DNA from: Cytophagaceae bacterium
GTDB taxonomy: Bacteria > Bacteroidota > Bacteroidia > Cytophagales > Spirosomataceae
Length of the DNA: 13,015 nt
Assembly: GCA_947461155.1 (NCBI GenBank)
Contig: CANHKE010000009.1
Coordinates: 1 to 13,015 of the forward strand
Reading direction: 5' to 3'
Translations under genes and position numbers: made by a program
Shown: piece by piece, positions 7,205 to 13,015 of the stretch
Numbering within the stretch: position 1 is the stretch's first letter
Layout of the letters: each line of letters begins with the position of its first letter
Notes under the pieces: generated by a model
Databases searched by the model: none
The model's input: only the letters and a program-made list of their open reading frames with translations
What the model was told of the DNA's origin: nothing

Positions 7205-8359
7205 ATGGCAAACAAGGTCTTATTTGTGGGTCATGATGCCAACCGCGCCGGTGCGCAATTAGTGCTTTTACATTGGATTAGAGCAGAGGCAGCTCGGGGG
7301 AATAAGCCCTATTTGTTGTTGGAAAGAGGGGGTGTGCTGCTGAAAACCTATCAAAAATATGCCCAGGTCTGGGTTTGGGAGAAAAGCCCAAGTTCATTGG
7401 CCAAATGGATCAAAAAATTACCGTTACTCAAACGTGAGCATCGGATAAATCGGGAGCCAAGTATGGCTGAAATGAAACGGGTGATGGCGGAATTAAGGCG
7501 CCAACAGTTTGATTTGATTTTGGGAAATACCGTGGCATCCTTGGGTTTAATGCAGCGATTACAAGCATTGAATGTGCCTTTTGAGGCTTACATTCATGAA
7601 CTTGATTTTTCGCTTAAAATGTATGCTTCAAAAGCCGATACGGAGTTTTTGGCGAAGGATTGTCGGCGCGTTTATGCCGTTTCAGCGCAAGTCCAACAGG
7701 TCTTGCATGAGACGTATGCGGTTCCGCTGAGTCGTTTGTCGATTTTGCCCCCGATCGTTGAATTGCCTTCACAAGTGGCTCATCGCGGTCAGGACCAACG
7801 CAAAGCATTGGGAATTCCGAAGGATGCACCCGTTGTTTTAGGTTGTGGATTGGCGGAATGGCGTAAAGGAACAGACATTTTTGTACGCGTTGCCAAGCAA
7901 TTGATTGCGCAACATGCGGATCTACATATGGTCTGGGTGGGCGTAGGAAATGAGCCATATTCGACTGAATTGAAAGCGGAAAAGGCGCTTTGGGATACGG
8001 AAAATAGATTGCATTTGTTACCGATTCAAGCAGATCCTAAACCGTATTTCGATATGGCCGATTTGTTTTTCTTGTCATCGCGGGAGGATCCTTTCCCGCT
8101 GGTGATGTTGGAAGCAGGGTACGCGGAGACGCCGATTGTCGGTTTTAGAGGAGCAGGGGGCGTGAATGATTTTTTGGCCGCGCACACGGAGCTGTTAGTG
8201 GAATACACCGATGAGGTCCATGCAGCGAGTACCATTCAAGCAGTTTTGGCGTGGCCTTTGGCAGCGCGCAAAGCCTTGGGATTGAAATTAAAGGAAAAGG
8301 CATTGGGATATTCGGCCGCGAATTTCATCCAGCGTTTTTCGGAATTAAATGAGCAATAA
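7205..8359 (+). CDS. GT4-type glycosyltransferase inserted in the nuo operon
   Basis: The 384-residue protein looks like a retaining GT-B glycosyltransferase of family GT4 (Pfam Glycos_transf_1), which moves a sugar from a nucleotide-sugar donor to an acceptor that cannot be named from sequence. The N-terminal acceptor domain begins VLFVGHDANRAGAQLVLLHW, with a glycine-containing loop typical of the fold. NTVAS at 108-112 and YIHELDFSL at 129-137 follow. The donor half starts near 208 (PVVLGCGLAEWRKG), with the phosphate-contacting Arg220-Lys221. It ends with SSREDPFPLVMLEAGYAETP, where the EX7E motif appears as Asp295-x7-Glu303. No signal peptide or membrane helix is evident, so it is probably cytosolic or peripheral. 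It starts 9 bases after nuoF and lies 31 bases before nuoG, on the same strand, so it is probably co-transcribed. By eye its base use resembles its neighbours. A link to complex I is unproven; cell-envelope or exopolysaccharide synthesis is the default family role. Confidence 0.85.
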   Translation: MANKVLFVGHDANRAGAQLVLLHWIRAEAARGNKPYLLLERGGVLLKTYQKYAQVWVWEKSPSSLAKWIKKLPLLKREHRINREPSMAEMKRVMAELRRQQFDLILGNTVASLGLMQRLQALNVPFEAYIHELDFSLKMYASKADTEFLAKDCRRVYAVSAQVQQVLHETYAVPLSRLSILPPIVELPSQVAHRGQDQRKALGIPKDAPVVLGCGLAEWRKGTDIFVRVAKQLIAQHADLHMVWVGVGNEPYSTELKAEKALWDTENRLHLLPIQADPKPYFDMADLFFLSSREDPFPLVMLEAGYAETPIVGFRGAGGVNDFLAAHTELLVEYTDEVHAASTIQAVLAWPLAARKALGLKLKEKALGYSAANFIQRFSELNEQ

Positions 8360-8390
8360 CATCAGGTGAAGACCTGTTAGATGATAGATT

Positions 8391-9416
8391 ATGAAAGTAA
8401 CGATTGACAACATCACCTTGGATGTAGAACCGGGAACAACCATCATGCAAGCCGCTCGAATGATCGGTCCTGAGGTTGCTCCACCCGCTATGTGTTACTA
8501 TGAGCCTTTACAAGGTTCAGGTGGAAAATGCCGCGCGTGTTTAGTCAAAGTGACCGCAGGTTCCGAAAAGGATCCGCGTCCGATGCCTAAATTAGTTCCG
8601 GCGTGTATCACGGCGGTTCAAGATGGTATGATTGTGGAGAACACGGTGAACGACCAAGTGTTAGAAACACGCAAGGGAATTGTTGAATTTTTGTTGTTGA
8701 ACCATCCCTTAGATTGCCCAGTTTGTGATCAGGCGGGTGAATGTCATTTGCAGGATTTCTCATTTGAACATGGCGTTTCTTCGACCCGTACGGTGGAGGA
8801 GCGTAACACGTTTGAGCCGGTTGACCTTGGTGAAAATATCAAGTTGAACATGAACCGTTGCATCCTGTGCTACCGTTGTGTATACACAGCCGATCAAATC
8901 ACAGATGGTCGTGTGCATGGAGTCATGAATCGCGGAGATCATGCTGAAATCAGTACCTACATTGAGAAAGCGATTGATAATGATTTTTCAGGAAACGTGA
9001 TTGATGTTTGTCCGGTAGGGGCATTGACGGATAAAACGTATCGTTTTAAGAGTCGTGTGTGGTTCTCGAAGCCAATGGATGCGCATTGCGCATGCGATAA
9101 ATGCTCGGGAAATGTAACCTTGTGGTACCGCGGGGAAGAGGTGATTCGTGTGACGGGTCGTAAGAATCAGTGGGGTGAATTGAAGGAATTTATTTGTAAT
9201 ACTTGTCGGTTTGATCGGAAGAAAACTGCGGATTGGGTGATTGAAGGACCTACGGAAGTTGCGAGACATTCGGTGATTTCGGCCAACAAATATGGCGCGA
9301 ATATGATTCGTCCAGCGTTTCCCATTGCACAAGCGGCGCGTGATTTCAAGCAAATCGATGACAACCGCGATCGCAGTTTTTTAGAAAATAAGTCAATCTT
9401 GCCCGCAAAGAAATAA
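8391..9416 (+). CDS. nuoG: Short NADH-quinone oxidoreductase subunit G
   Basis: NuoG carries the Fe-S chain between NuoF and NuoI. At 341 residues it is far shorter than the roughly 700-900 residues of E. coli, mitochondrial or Thermus forms: most of the molybdopterin-oxidoreductase-like C-terminal domain is missing. The N-terminal electron path is intact. The [2Fe-2S] N1b ligands are Cys35, 47, 50 and 72. The His-Cys3 cluster N5 has His105 and Cys109, 112 and 118 (HPLDCPVCDQAGEC). Cluster N4 has Cys157, 160, 163 and 207 (RCILCYRC, DVCPVGAL). After this come Cys233, 235 and 238 (HCACDKCSGN), and Cys269 and 272 (FICNTCRF), at the place where some bacterial NuoG bind the extra N7 cluster. The frame closes cleanly (PAKK) 3 bases before nuoH, so this is a natural short form rather than a frameshift. 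From memory, short NuoG proteins occur in other Bacteroidota. Confidence 0.93.
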   Translation: MKVTIDNITLDVEPGTTIMQAARMIGPEVAPPAMCYYEPLQGSGGKCRACLVKVTAGSEKDPRPMPKLVPACITAVQDGMIVENTVNDQVLETRKGIVEFLLLNHPLDCPVCDQAGECHLQDFSFEHGVSSTRTVEERNTFEPVDLGENIKLNMNRCILCYRCVYTADQITDGRVHGVMNRGDHAEISTYIEKAIDNDFSGNVIDVCPVGALTDKTYRFKSRVWFSKPMDAHCACDKCSGNVTLWYRGEEVIRVTGRKNQWGELKEFICNTCRFDRKKTADWVIEGPTEVARHSVISANKYGANMIRPAFPIAQAARDFKQIDDNRDRSFLENKSILPAKK

Positions 9417-9419
9417 GCC

Positions 9420-10544
9420 ATGGAATTATTGAATGATGTATTTACGGCCAAAGCCATTTTTATCGGGATCGTTTTTGCGATCACGCTCGGTATCGCGGCC
9501 TATTCTACCTATTTTGAACGGAAGATTGCTGCGTTTATGCAAGATCGTATCGGTCCCGATCGCGCAGGTCCTTTCGGGATTTTGCAGCCATTGGCTGATG
9601 CCGTTAAAATGTTCATGAAGGAAGATTTTATTCCGGCAAACTCAAACAAATGGTTGTTTATCGCCGGTCCCTGTTTGTCGATGTTAACCGCCTTAATGAC
9701 GTCTGCCGTGGTGCCTTTCGGGGATACGGTAACTGTTGCGGGTGTGACGTTTGACTTACAAGGTATCGATGTAAACATTGGTATTCTGTGGGTTTTTGGA
9801 ATTGTGTCCTTAGGCGTTTATGGTATTTTGATTGGTGGCTGGGCTTCGAATAATAAGTATTCGTTATTAGGCGCCATTCGGGCTGCCTCACAAAACATTT
9901 CGTATGAATTAGCCATGGGTATGTCGATCATCGCCATTTTGATGTTGACTGGTTCATTGTCTACGAAAACGATTGTAGAAACCCAACAAGCGGGTCATTG
10001 GAATATCTTGCAACAGCCTTTGGGCTTTTTGATCTTCTTGATTTGTGCGTTTGCTGAATGTAATCGAACTCCTTTTGACTTGCCCGAGTGCGAGACAGAG
10101 TTGATCGGTGGTTACCACACGGAATACTCGTCGATGAAATTAGGATTTTACTTGTTCGCGGAATACATCAACATGTTTATTTCGGGCGCGGTGATGGCTA
10201 CCTTATTTTTTGGAGGCTACGATTACCCTGGATATGCGTTTGTCGCGGGTCAGTTTGGAACAACGGTAGCCGCCTTTGTAGGAATGGGTGCGTTGATTGG
10301 TAAATCGTTATTATTTGTATTTGTCTTTATGTGGGTGCGCTGGACGCTTCCACGCTTCCGTTATGACCAATTGATGGGCTTAGGCTGGACAGGTTTGATT
10401 CCCTTGTCGATGTTCAATGTGGTGGTTACCGGATTTGGTATCTTAATTGGCCAACCGATTCTTGCGGGTATTGGTGGCGTCGTGATTTTATTAGCAGGTT
10501 TATTCTTGAATGATGCGATCTTTAGAAAGAAAAAAATAGCTTAG
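9420..10544 (+). CDS. nuoH: NADH-quinone oxidoreductase subunit H
   Basis: NuoH (ND1) is the membrane subunit that joins the peripheral arm and forms the quinone entry channel and part of the coupling path. The protein is 374 residues, slightly longer than many NuoH proteins, with about eight or nine hydrophobic helices. Diagnostic blocks are YFERKIAAFMQDRIGPDRAG at 31-50 followed by PFGILQPLADAVKMFMKEDF. SQNISYELAMG lies at 157-167. The acidic loop AECNRTPFDLPECETELIGG at 212-231 leads into YHTEYSSMK. Canonical members read AExNRxPFDLPEAExELV, so Cys214 and Cys224 are local differences. WVRWTLPRFRYDQLM near 305-319 is also typical. The ATG is 3 bases after the nuoG stop, and nuoI follows 4 bases after nuoH. 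Confidence 0.96.
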   Translation: MELLNDVFTAKAIFIGIVFAITLGIAAYSTYFERKIAAFMQDRIGPDRAGPFGILQPLADAVKMFMKEDFIPANSNKWLFIAGPCLSMLTALMTSAVVPFGDTVTVAGVTFDLQGIDVNIGILWVFGIVSLGVYGILIGGWASNNKYSLLGAIRAASQNISYELAMGMSIIAILMLTGSLSTKTIVETQQAGHWNILQQPLGFLIFLICAFAECNRTPFDLPECETELIGGYHTEYSSMKLGFYLFAEYINMFISGAVMATLFFGGYDYPGYAFVAGQFGTTVAAFVGMGALIGKSLLFVFVFMWVRWTLPRFRYDQLMGLGWTGLIPLSMFNVVVTGFGILIGQPILAGIGGVVILLAGLFLNDAIFRKKKIA

Positions 10545-10548
10545 GTAT

Positions 10549-11067
10549 ATGAAATTAAGCAATAAAACAAAGGTAATCGAGCAAGGTGAAATGACCTTGG
10601 CAGAGCGTATGTATCTTCCTGCGATTGTGGGAGGTATGGCTACGACTTTGAAACACTTTTTCTCGAAACCGGTAACCATTCGTTACCCGGAGCAAAAGCG
10701 CTATTTGGGGCCAATTTACCGTGGCCAACACATCTTGAAGCGTGATGAGCAGGGAGCTGAGCGTTGCACGGCTTGTGGTTTGTGTGCGGTAGCCTGCCCG
10801 GCGGAAGCTATTTCCATGGTGGCTGAAGAGCGCAAAAAAGGAGAGGAGGCGTTGTACCGGGAAGAAAAATATGCCAAAGTGTACGAGGTCAACATGTTGC
10901 GTTGCATCTTCTGTGGTTTGTGCGAGGAGGCTTGTCCGAAAGAGGCAATCTTCTTACGTCACGATACAATGGTTCCCGTGTTCAGTACCCGCGATGAAGT
11001 CATTTATGGCAAAGATAAATTAGTTGAAAAAATGGATCAGCGCTACTTGCGTGATGGTTGGAAATAA
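10549..11067 (+). CDS. nuoI: NADH-quinone oxidoreductase subunit I (2x[4Fe-4S])
   Basis: NuoI is the two-cluster ferredoxin-like subunit (N6a and N6b) that hands electrons from NuoG to N2 in NuoB. The protein is 172 residues, a normal length. An N-terminal amphipathic region (about 20-45, ending LKHFFSKPVTIRYPEQK) lies along the membrane in known structures. The two cluster motifs are complete: Cys73, 76, 79 and 83 (CTACGLCAVACP) and Cys119, 122, 125 and 129 (CIFCGLCEEACP). The ATG lies 4 bases after the nuoH stop; nuoJ begins 7 bases beyond the nuoI stop. Confidence 0.97.
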   Translation: MKLSNKTKVIEQGEMTLAERMYLPAIVGGMATTLKHFFSKPVTIRYPEQKRYLGPIYRGQHILKRDEQGAERCTACGLCAVACPAEAISMVAEERKKGEEALYREEKYAKVYEVNMLRCIFCGLCEEACPKEAIFLRHDTMVPVFSTRDEVIYGKDKLVEKMDQRYLRDGWK

Positions 11068-11074
11068 TAACCCT

Positions 11075-11596
11075 ATGGACGTTTCAAATATTTGGTATTT
11101 TTTGTCAGGATTGACGTTGCTAAGCGCCTTGATGGTTGTTTTGGCTAAAAACCCGATTCACTCGGTATTGTATTTGGTGTTTACATTTTTCTGTATTTCA
11201 GGGCATTATGTGTTATTGAACGCACAATTCTTAATGGCCGTAAACATTATTGTTTACGCGGGAGCGATTATGGTTTTGTTCCTTTTCGTGATTATGATGT
11301 TAGATCTACGTAAAAATAAACCGGAGTCGAAATCGTCCTTGACCAAATTAGCGGGTGCGATTGTCTCAGGTTCTTTGTTGGTTATTTTGGTTGCGGCATT
11401 TCATAAGAATAACTTGCCTGCTCCTTCTGGGGAAACCACTGGTTTTTCATCCCAAACCGGTATGGTAGAAAACTTAGGTAAAATCCTATACTCGGAATAT
11501 TTATTGCCGTTTGAATTGGTATCCATCTTGTTCTTCGTAGCGATGGTGGGTGCTGTGCTACTAGGTAAAAGAGAAGCTGGCGAACGCAATTTCTAA
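11075..11596 (+). CDS. nuoJ: NADH-quinone oxidoreductase subunit J
   Basis: NuoJ (ND6) is a membrane-arm subunit next to NuoH, NuoA and NuoK. The protein is 173 residues from the ATG at 11075. Five hydrophobic helices are visible at about 6-24, 28-48, 53-76, 88-107 and 145-164. The third carries the diagnostic VYAGAIMVLFLFVIMML (60-76), with the glycine-containing bend important for coupling. Start choice: an in-frame TTG at 11024 and ATG at 11054 overlap nuoI and would add a hydrophilic stretch foreign to the family, so ATG 11075 (MDVSNIWYFLSGL) is preferred. Unusually, the frame is followed within 15 bases by a terminator rather than nuoK, so this is the last gene of the unit. Confidence 0.95.
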   Translation: MDVSNIWYFLSGLTLLSALMVVLAKNPIHSVLYLVFTFFCISGHYVLLNAQFLMAVNIIVYAGAIMVLFLFVIMMLDLRKNKPESKSSLTKLAGAIVSGSLLVILVAAFHKNNLPAPSGETTGFSSQTGMVENLGKILYSEYLLPFELVSILFFVAMVGAVLLGKREAGERNF

Positions 11597-11610
11597 GACT
11601 AGTTATATAT

Positions 11611-11642
11611 AAAAAAGCGAGCTCTTTCGGGCTCGCTTTTTT
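11611..11642. terminator. Bidirectional terminator after nuoJ
   Basis: GCGAGC (11617-11622) pairs perfectly with GCTCGC (11631-11636), and a U-G and a C-G pair extend the stem to 8 bp around a UUUC loop. Six A before and six T after allow further pairing and provide U-tracts in both directions. It ends the nuo transcript 14 bases past the nuoJ stop and also lies 22 bases beyond the stop of the convergent membrane-protein gene. Confidence 0.9.
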
Positions 11643-11664
11643 GTTTTTAGGAGTAGATCAATTT

Positions 11665-12393
11665 TTACTTCTTTTTCTTGAATCCCAATTTGCGGTCAAA
11701 AACGCCTAGTTTTAGGCCAACTTGTCCAGAGAATCCTTGCATGTCCGATGTGCTATTTTCACCTAAGGCAAAACGGTAATTAGCTGCTGTAAATAAGCGC
11801 ACGTTTCGTAAAACATTTAATTCTAACTGAACACCTGGTTGGATACCCAAGGCTTTAGGTCCACGGAATCCCATTTGAAATCCATCCCTATCCCGTCGAC
11901 CAAAATCATCACGAATTCTCATTGGACCTGGTTGGCCTTGAGGCATCGGGTCAGGATTTAGGTTTTGATCAAATATGCGTGCTTGCTGTGTACTAATAGC
12001 TCCAATTGCTAATGGAAAGCTTAGATGGATTATAGAATTTGCTTTCGGCGTGTAAGCAATTGTAAATGCTTGAAAAGCTTGTGAAACTTTTGGTGAGTTT
12101 TCATCACGTGTTGAGCGTAAAAAACTAGCGCCAATTTCCCATGAATTGTTAAGGTGAATTGCTGCAGATAAGCCAGCTTGTGTACCTAATTGTCCGAATT
12201 GGGTAATTGGGGAAACACTAAGTCCAAAAGATTTAAGGGGACTTTTAGTTGATGAGCCAAAAAGTGTTTTCGCGTTTTCGGATGAAGTACTGTCTTTTTT
12301 AATGACAATCGGTGAACTACTCGATTCTTGGGCTTGCGCATTCAAGGCAAATAATCCAAGGCATAAGGCTGTTAGGCGGATTGAATTTAGCAT
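11665..12393 (-). CDS. Secreted, probable outer-membrane beta-barrel protein
   Basis: I do not recognise a named family. The 242-residue protein starts with a clear signal peptide (MLNSIRLTALCLGLFALNAQA, likely cleaved after Ala21), so it is exported. A Ser/Thr/Lys-rich linker (24-55) follows, then alternating hydrophobic strands with many Gly and aromatic residues: SFGLSVSPITQFG, LGTQAGLSAAIHL, WEIGASFLRS, FQAFTIAYTP, SIIHLSFPLAIGAI, LGIQPGVQLELNV, VRLFTAANYRFALG and FSGQVGLKLGVF. This pattern suits a small eight-strand-like outer-membrane barrel with its last strands near the C-terminus. A long hydrophilic insert at 146-175 is rich in Pro, Gly, Arg and Asp and would be a surface loop or periplasmic turn. 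The C-terminus ends in four Lys rather than an aromatic residue. The start is the ATG complementary to 12391-12393, supported by the signal peptide and a well-spaced promoter candidate. It is convergent with nuoJ, is A/T-richer than nuo, and stands alone. Confidence 0.8.
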   Translation of the reverse strand: MLNSIRLTALCLGLFALNAQAQESSSSPIVIKKDSTSSENAKTLFGSSTKSPLKSFGLSVSPITQFGQLGTQAGLSAAIHLNNSWEIGASFLRSTRDENSPKVSQAFQAFTIAYTPKANSIIHLSFPLAIGAISTQQARIFDQNLNPDPMPQGQPGPMRIRDDFGRRDRDGFQMGFRGPKALGIQPGVQLELNVLRNVRLFTAANYRFALGENSTSDMQGFSGQVGLKLGVFDRKLGFKKKK

Positions 12394-12412
12394 AGGTATG
12401 TTTGATTTTTTC

Positions 12413-12444
12413 GAAAGCTAGTCCTGTTTATGAACTTTGCCAAA
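12413..12444 (-). promoter_or_regulatory. Predicted promoter of the barrel-protein gene
   Basis: On the minus strand a perfect TTTG -33 box (complement of 12441-12444) is followed after 20 bases by TAGCTTTC (complement of 12413-12420). This matches TAnnTTTG at all but the last base. The implied start, near 12406-12407, leaves about 13 leader bases. An 8-bp inverted repeat, TCGAAAGC (12411-12418) and GCTTTCGA (12446-12453), spans the promoter and could be an operator. Confidence 0.45.
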
Positions 12445-12591
12445 TGCTTTCGATATATTTCCATATTCAGAGGACTAACGATTGCTATGTAGCGATTAGT
12501 ATGTTTAGGTATATAAATAGTCATAGGAAGGGCTTTGGTCTACCGAATCTCCGCCTTGGTATTTTGAGTTTTCAAATTGGTAGCTTATGGC

Positions 12592-12599
12592 TAGCTTTG
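12592..12599 (+). promoter_or_regulatory. Possible -7 box upstream of the kinase-like gene
   Basis: TAGCTTTG matches the Bacteroidota TAnnTTTG element exactly and lies 18 bases before the ATG at 12618. The only TTTG upstream (12563-12566) is 25 bases away, longer than usual, so support is weak. The rest of the divergent gap 12394-12617 holds only the promoter of the leftward gene and no convincing coding frame. Confidence 0.3.
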
Positions 12600-12617
12600 T
12601 AACAATAATTTAGATTT

Positions 12618-13015
12618 ATGTGGATCGCCTGGAATATTCCCAAAACGAAGCTTACGTTTAAAATACTTTTCAACCTAATCCTGTGGGGGCTTTGGATTGG
12701 ATTGCCTTTATTAAGTCCAGCGCACCAGGATCACCATACCGATTCAGGCCCAGTTCAAGACCAAGAATTTTCCGAGCATATCTGGTTAGAGCTGTTAACC
12801 GTCGTCCCTCTTTTTTACATCATCACCTTATTTTTGGTTCCCATCATATTTAAGCGCTGGGGCGTATTTGTCTTTTTGGGTAGCTTATTTGTATTTCTAA
12901 TCTTATTTTTTGGGATTCAATCGCTGTATCATATTTATTTTATGCCGTTCGATGTGCATAAAGAATTCTTTGATTTTCAGGGTATTTTTCCGCTGGTGAT
13001 GATCTCCGGCATTGG
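12618..13015 (+). CDS. N-terminal part of a LytS-like membrane sensor kinase (3' end missing)
   Basis: The frame opens at ATG 12618 and stays open to the window edge, giving 132 residues. It is hydrophobic and multi-pass, with helices at about 14-33, 55-78 and 83-101 and a fourth beginning near 123. The order (short basic start, TFKILFNLILWGLWIGLPLL, a polar segment, then paired helices) resembles the membrane domain of Bacteroidota LytS/YehU-family histidine kinases (Pfam His_kinase), which pair with LytTR response regulators. The catalytic part lies outside the window, so the call is by resemblance only. Residues 36-50 between helices 1 and 2 are rich in His, Asp and Gln (HQDHHTD) and would face the periplasm. 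It is divergent from the barrel-protein gene. Another multi-pass protein is possible. Confidence 0.55.
   Translation, partial: MWIAWNIPKTKLTFKILFNLILWGLWIGLPLLSPAHQDHHTDSGPVQDQEFSEHIWLELLTVVPLFYIITLFLVPIIFKRWGVFVFLGSLFVFLILFFGIQSLYHIYFMPFDVHKEFFDFQGIFPLVMISGI

Noticed and set aside
8363..8376. Small hairpin CAGGT-GAAG-ACCTG between the glycosyltransferase and nuoG
   Set aside because: Only 5 bp with no U-run; too weak to call a terminator or processing site.
8391..9416. Short NuoG as a frameshifted or broken pseudogene
   Set aside because: All N-terminal cluster ligands are intact, the frame ends 3 bases before nuoH, and there is no leftover NuoG C-terminal sequence downstream.
11024..11074. 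Earlier starts (TTG 11024, ATG 11054) for NuoJ overlapping nuoI
   Set aside because: They would add a hydrophilic extension foreign to the family; ATG 11075 gives the usual beginning.
12402..12602. Open frame of 66 codons starting with TTG in the divergent gap
   Set aside because: It overlaps the promoter of the leftward gene, has no family resemblance or coding character, and relies on a TTG start; probably chance.
1..13015. CRISPR array, tRNA or rRNA genes, insertion sequences, phage genes
   Set aside because: No regularly spaced direct repeats, cloverleaf-like segments, transposase motifs or flanking terminal repeats were seen on reading both strands.

Overview
The window is chromosomal DNA from a member of the phylum Bacteroidota, probably a Cytophagales-like lineage (the finer placement is inference). 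The main clues are promoter-like sequences of the Bacteroidota type (TTTG-like -33 and TAnnTTTG -7 boxes), the near absence of Shine-Dalgarno sequences before otherwise clear starts, a very short NuoG, separate nuoC and nuoD, and the start of a LytS-type histidine kinase. Base composition is moderate and looks fairly even, with a more A/T-rich right end.

Left end (1-2426): the 3' part of hemE (uroporphyrinogen decarboxylase, heme synthesis) runs rightward off the left edge. It converges on a leftward guaB (IMP dehydrogenase, guanine nucleotide synthesis). A symmetrical hairpin with flanking A and T runs sits between them and can terminate both. guaB has a promoter candidate and an 8-bp inverted repeat that would place the start codon beside a 5'-leader hairpin. 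The 210-base gap 2427-2636 holds the divergent promoters of guaB and the nuo operon.

Centre (2637-11596): ten complex I genes in the order nuoA-B-C-D-E-F, a GT4-type glycosyltransferase, then nuoG-H-I-J, all rightward and mostly 3-13 bases apart. They encode the NADH-oxidising arm (E, F, G), the connecting quinone-reducing arm (B, C, D, I) and part of the membrane arm (A, H, J). NuoE, F, G, I and B retain the expected flavin and Fe-S ligands, so the electron path from NADH to the N2 cluster and quinone looks intact. Two things are odd. A glycosyltransferase with no obvious respiratory role lies between nuoF and nuoG. The operon also ends after nuoJ at a strong terminator, so nuoK and the antiporter-like proton-pumping subunits nuoL, M and N are not here and must be encoded elsewhere if this complex is a full pump.

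Right end (11597-13015): the bidirectional terminator also ends a leftward gene for a secreted, probably outer-membrane beta-barrel protein of unknown function. After a 224-base divergent gap comes the start of a multi-pass membrane protein resembling the N-terminus of LytS/YehU-family sensor histidine kinases, cut by the window edge.

I saw no tRNA, rRNA, CRISPR array, transposon or phage gene. I see no clearly novel system. The best leads are the embedded glycosyltransferase, the truncated nuo operon, the extra cysteine pairs of the short NuoG and the guaB leader hairpin.
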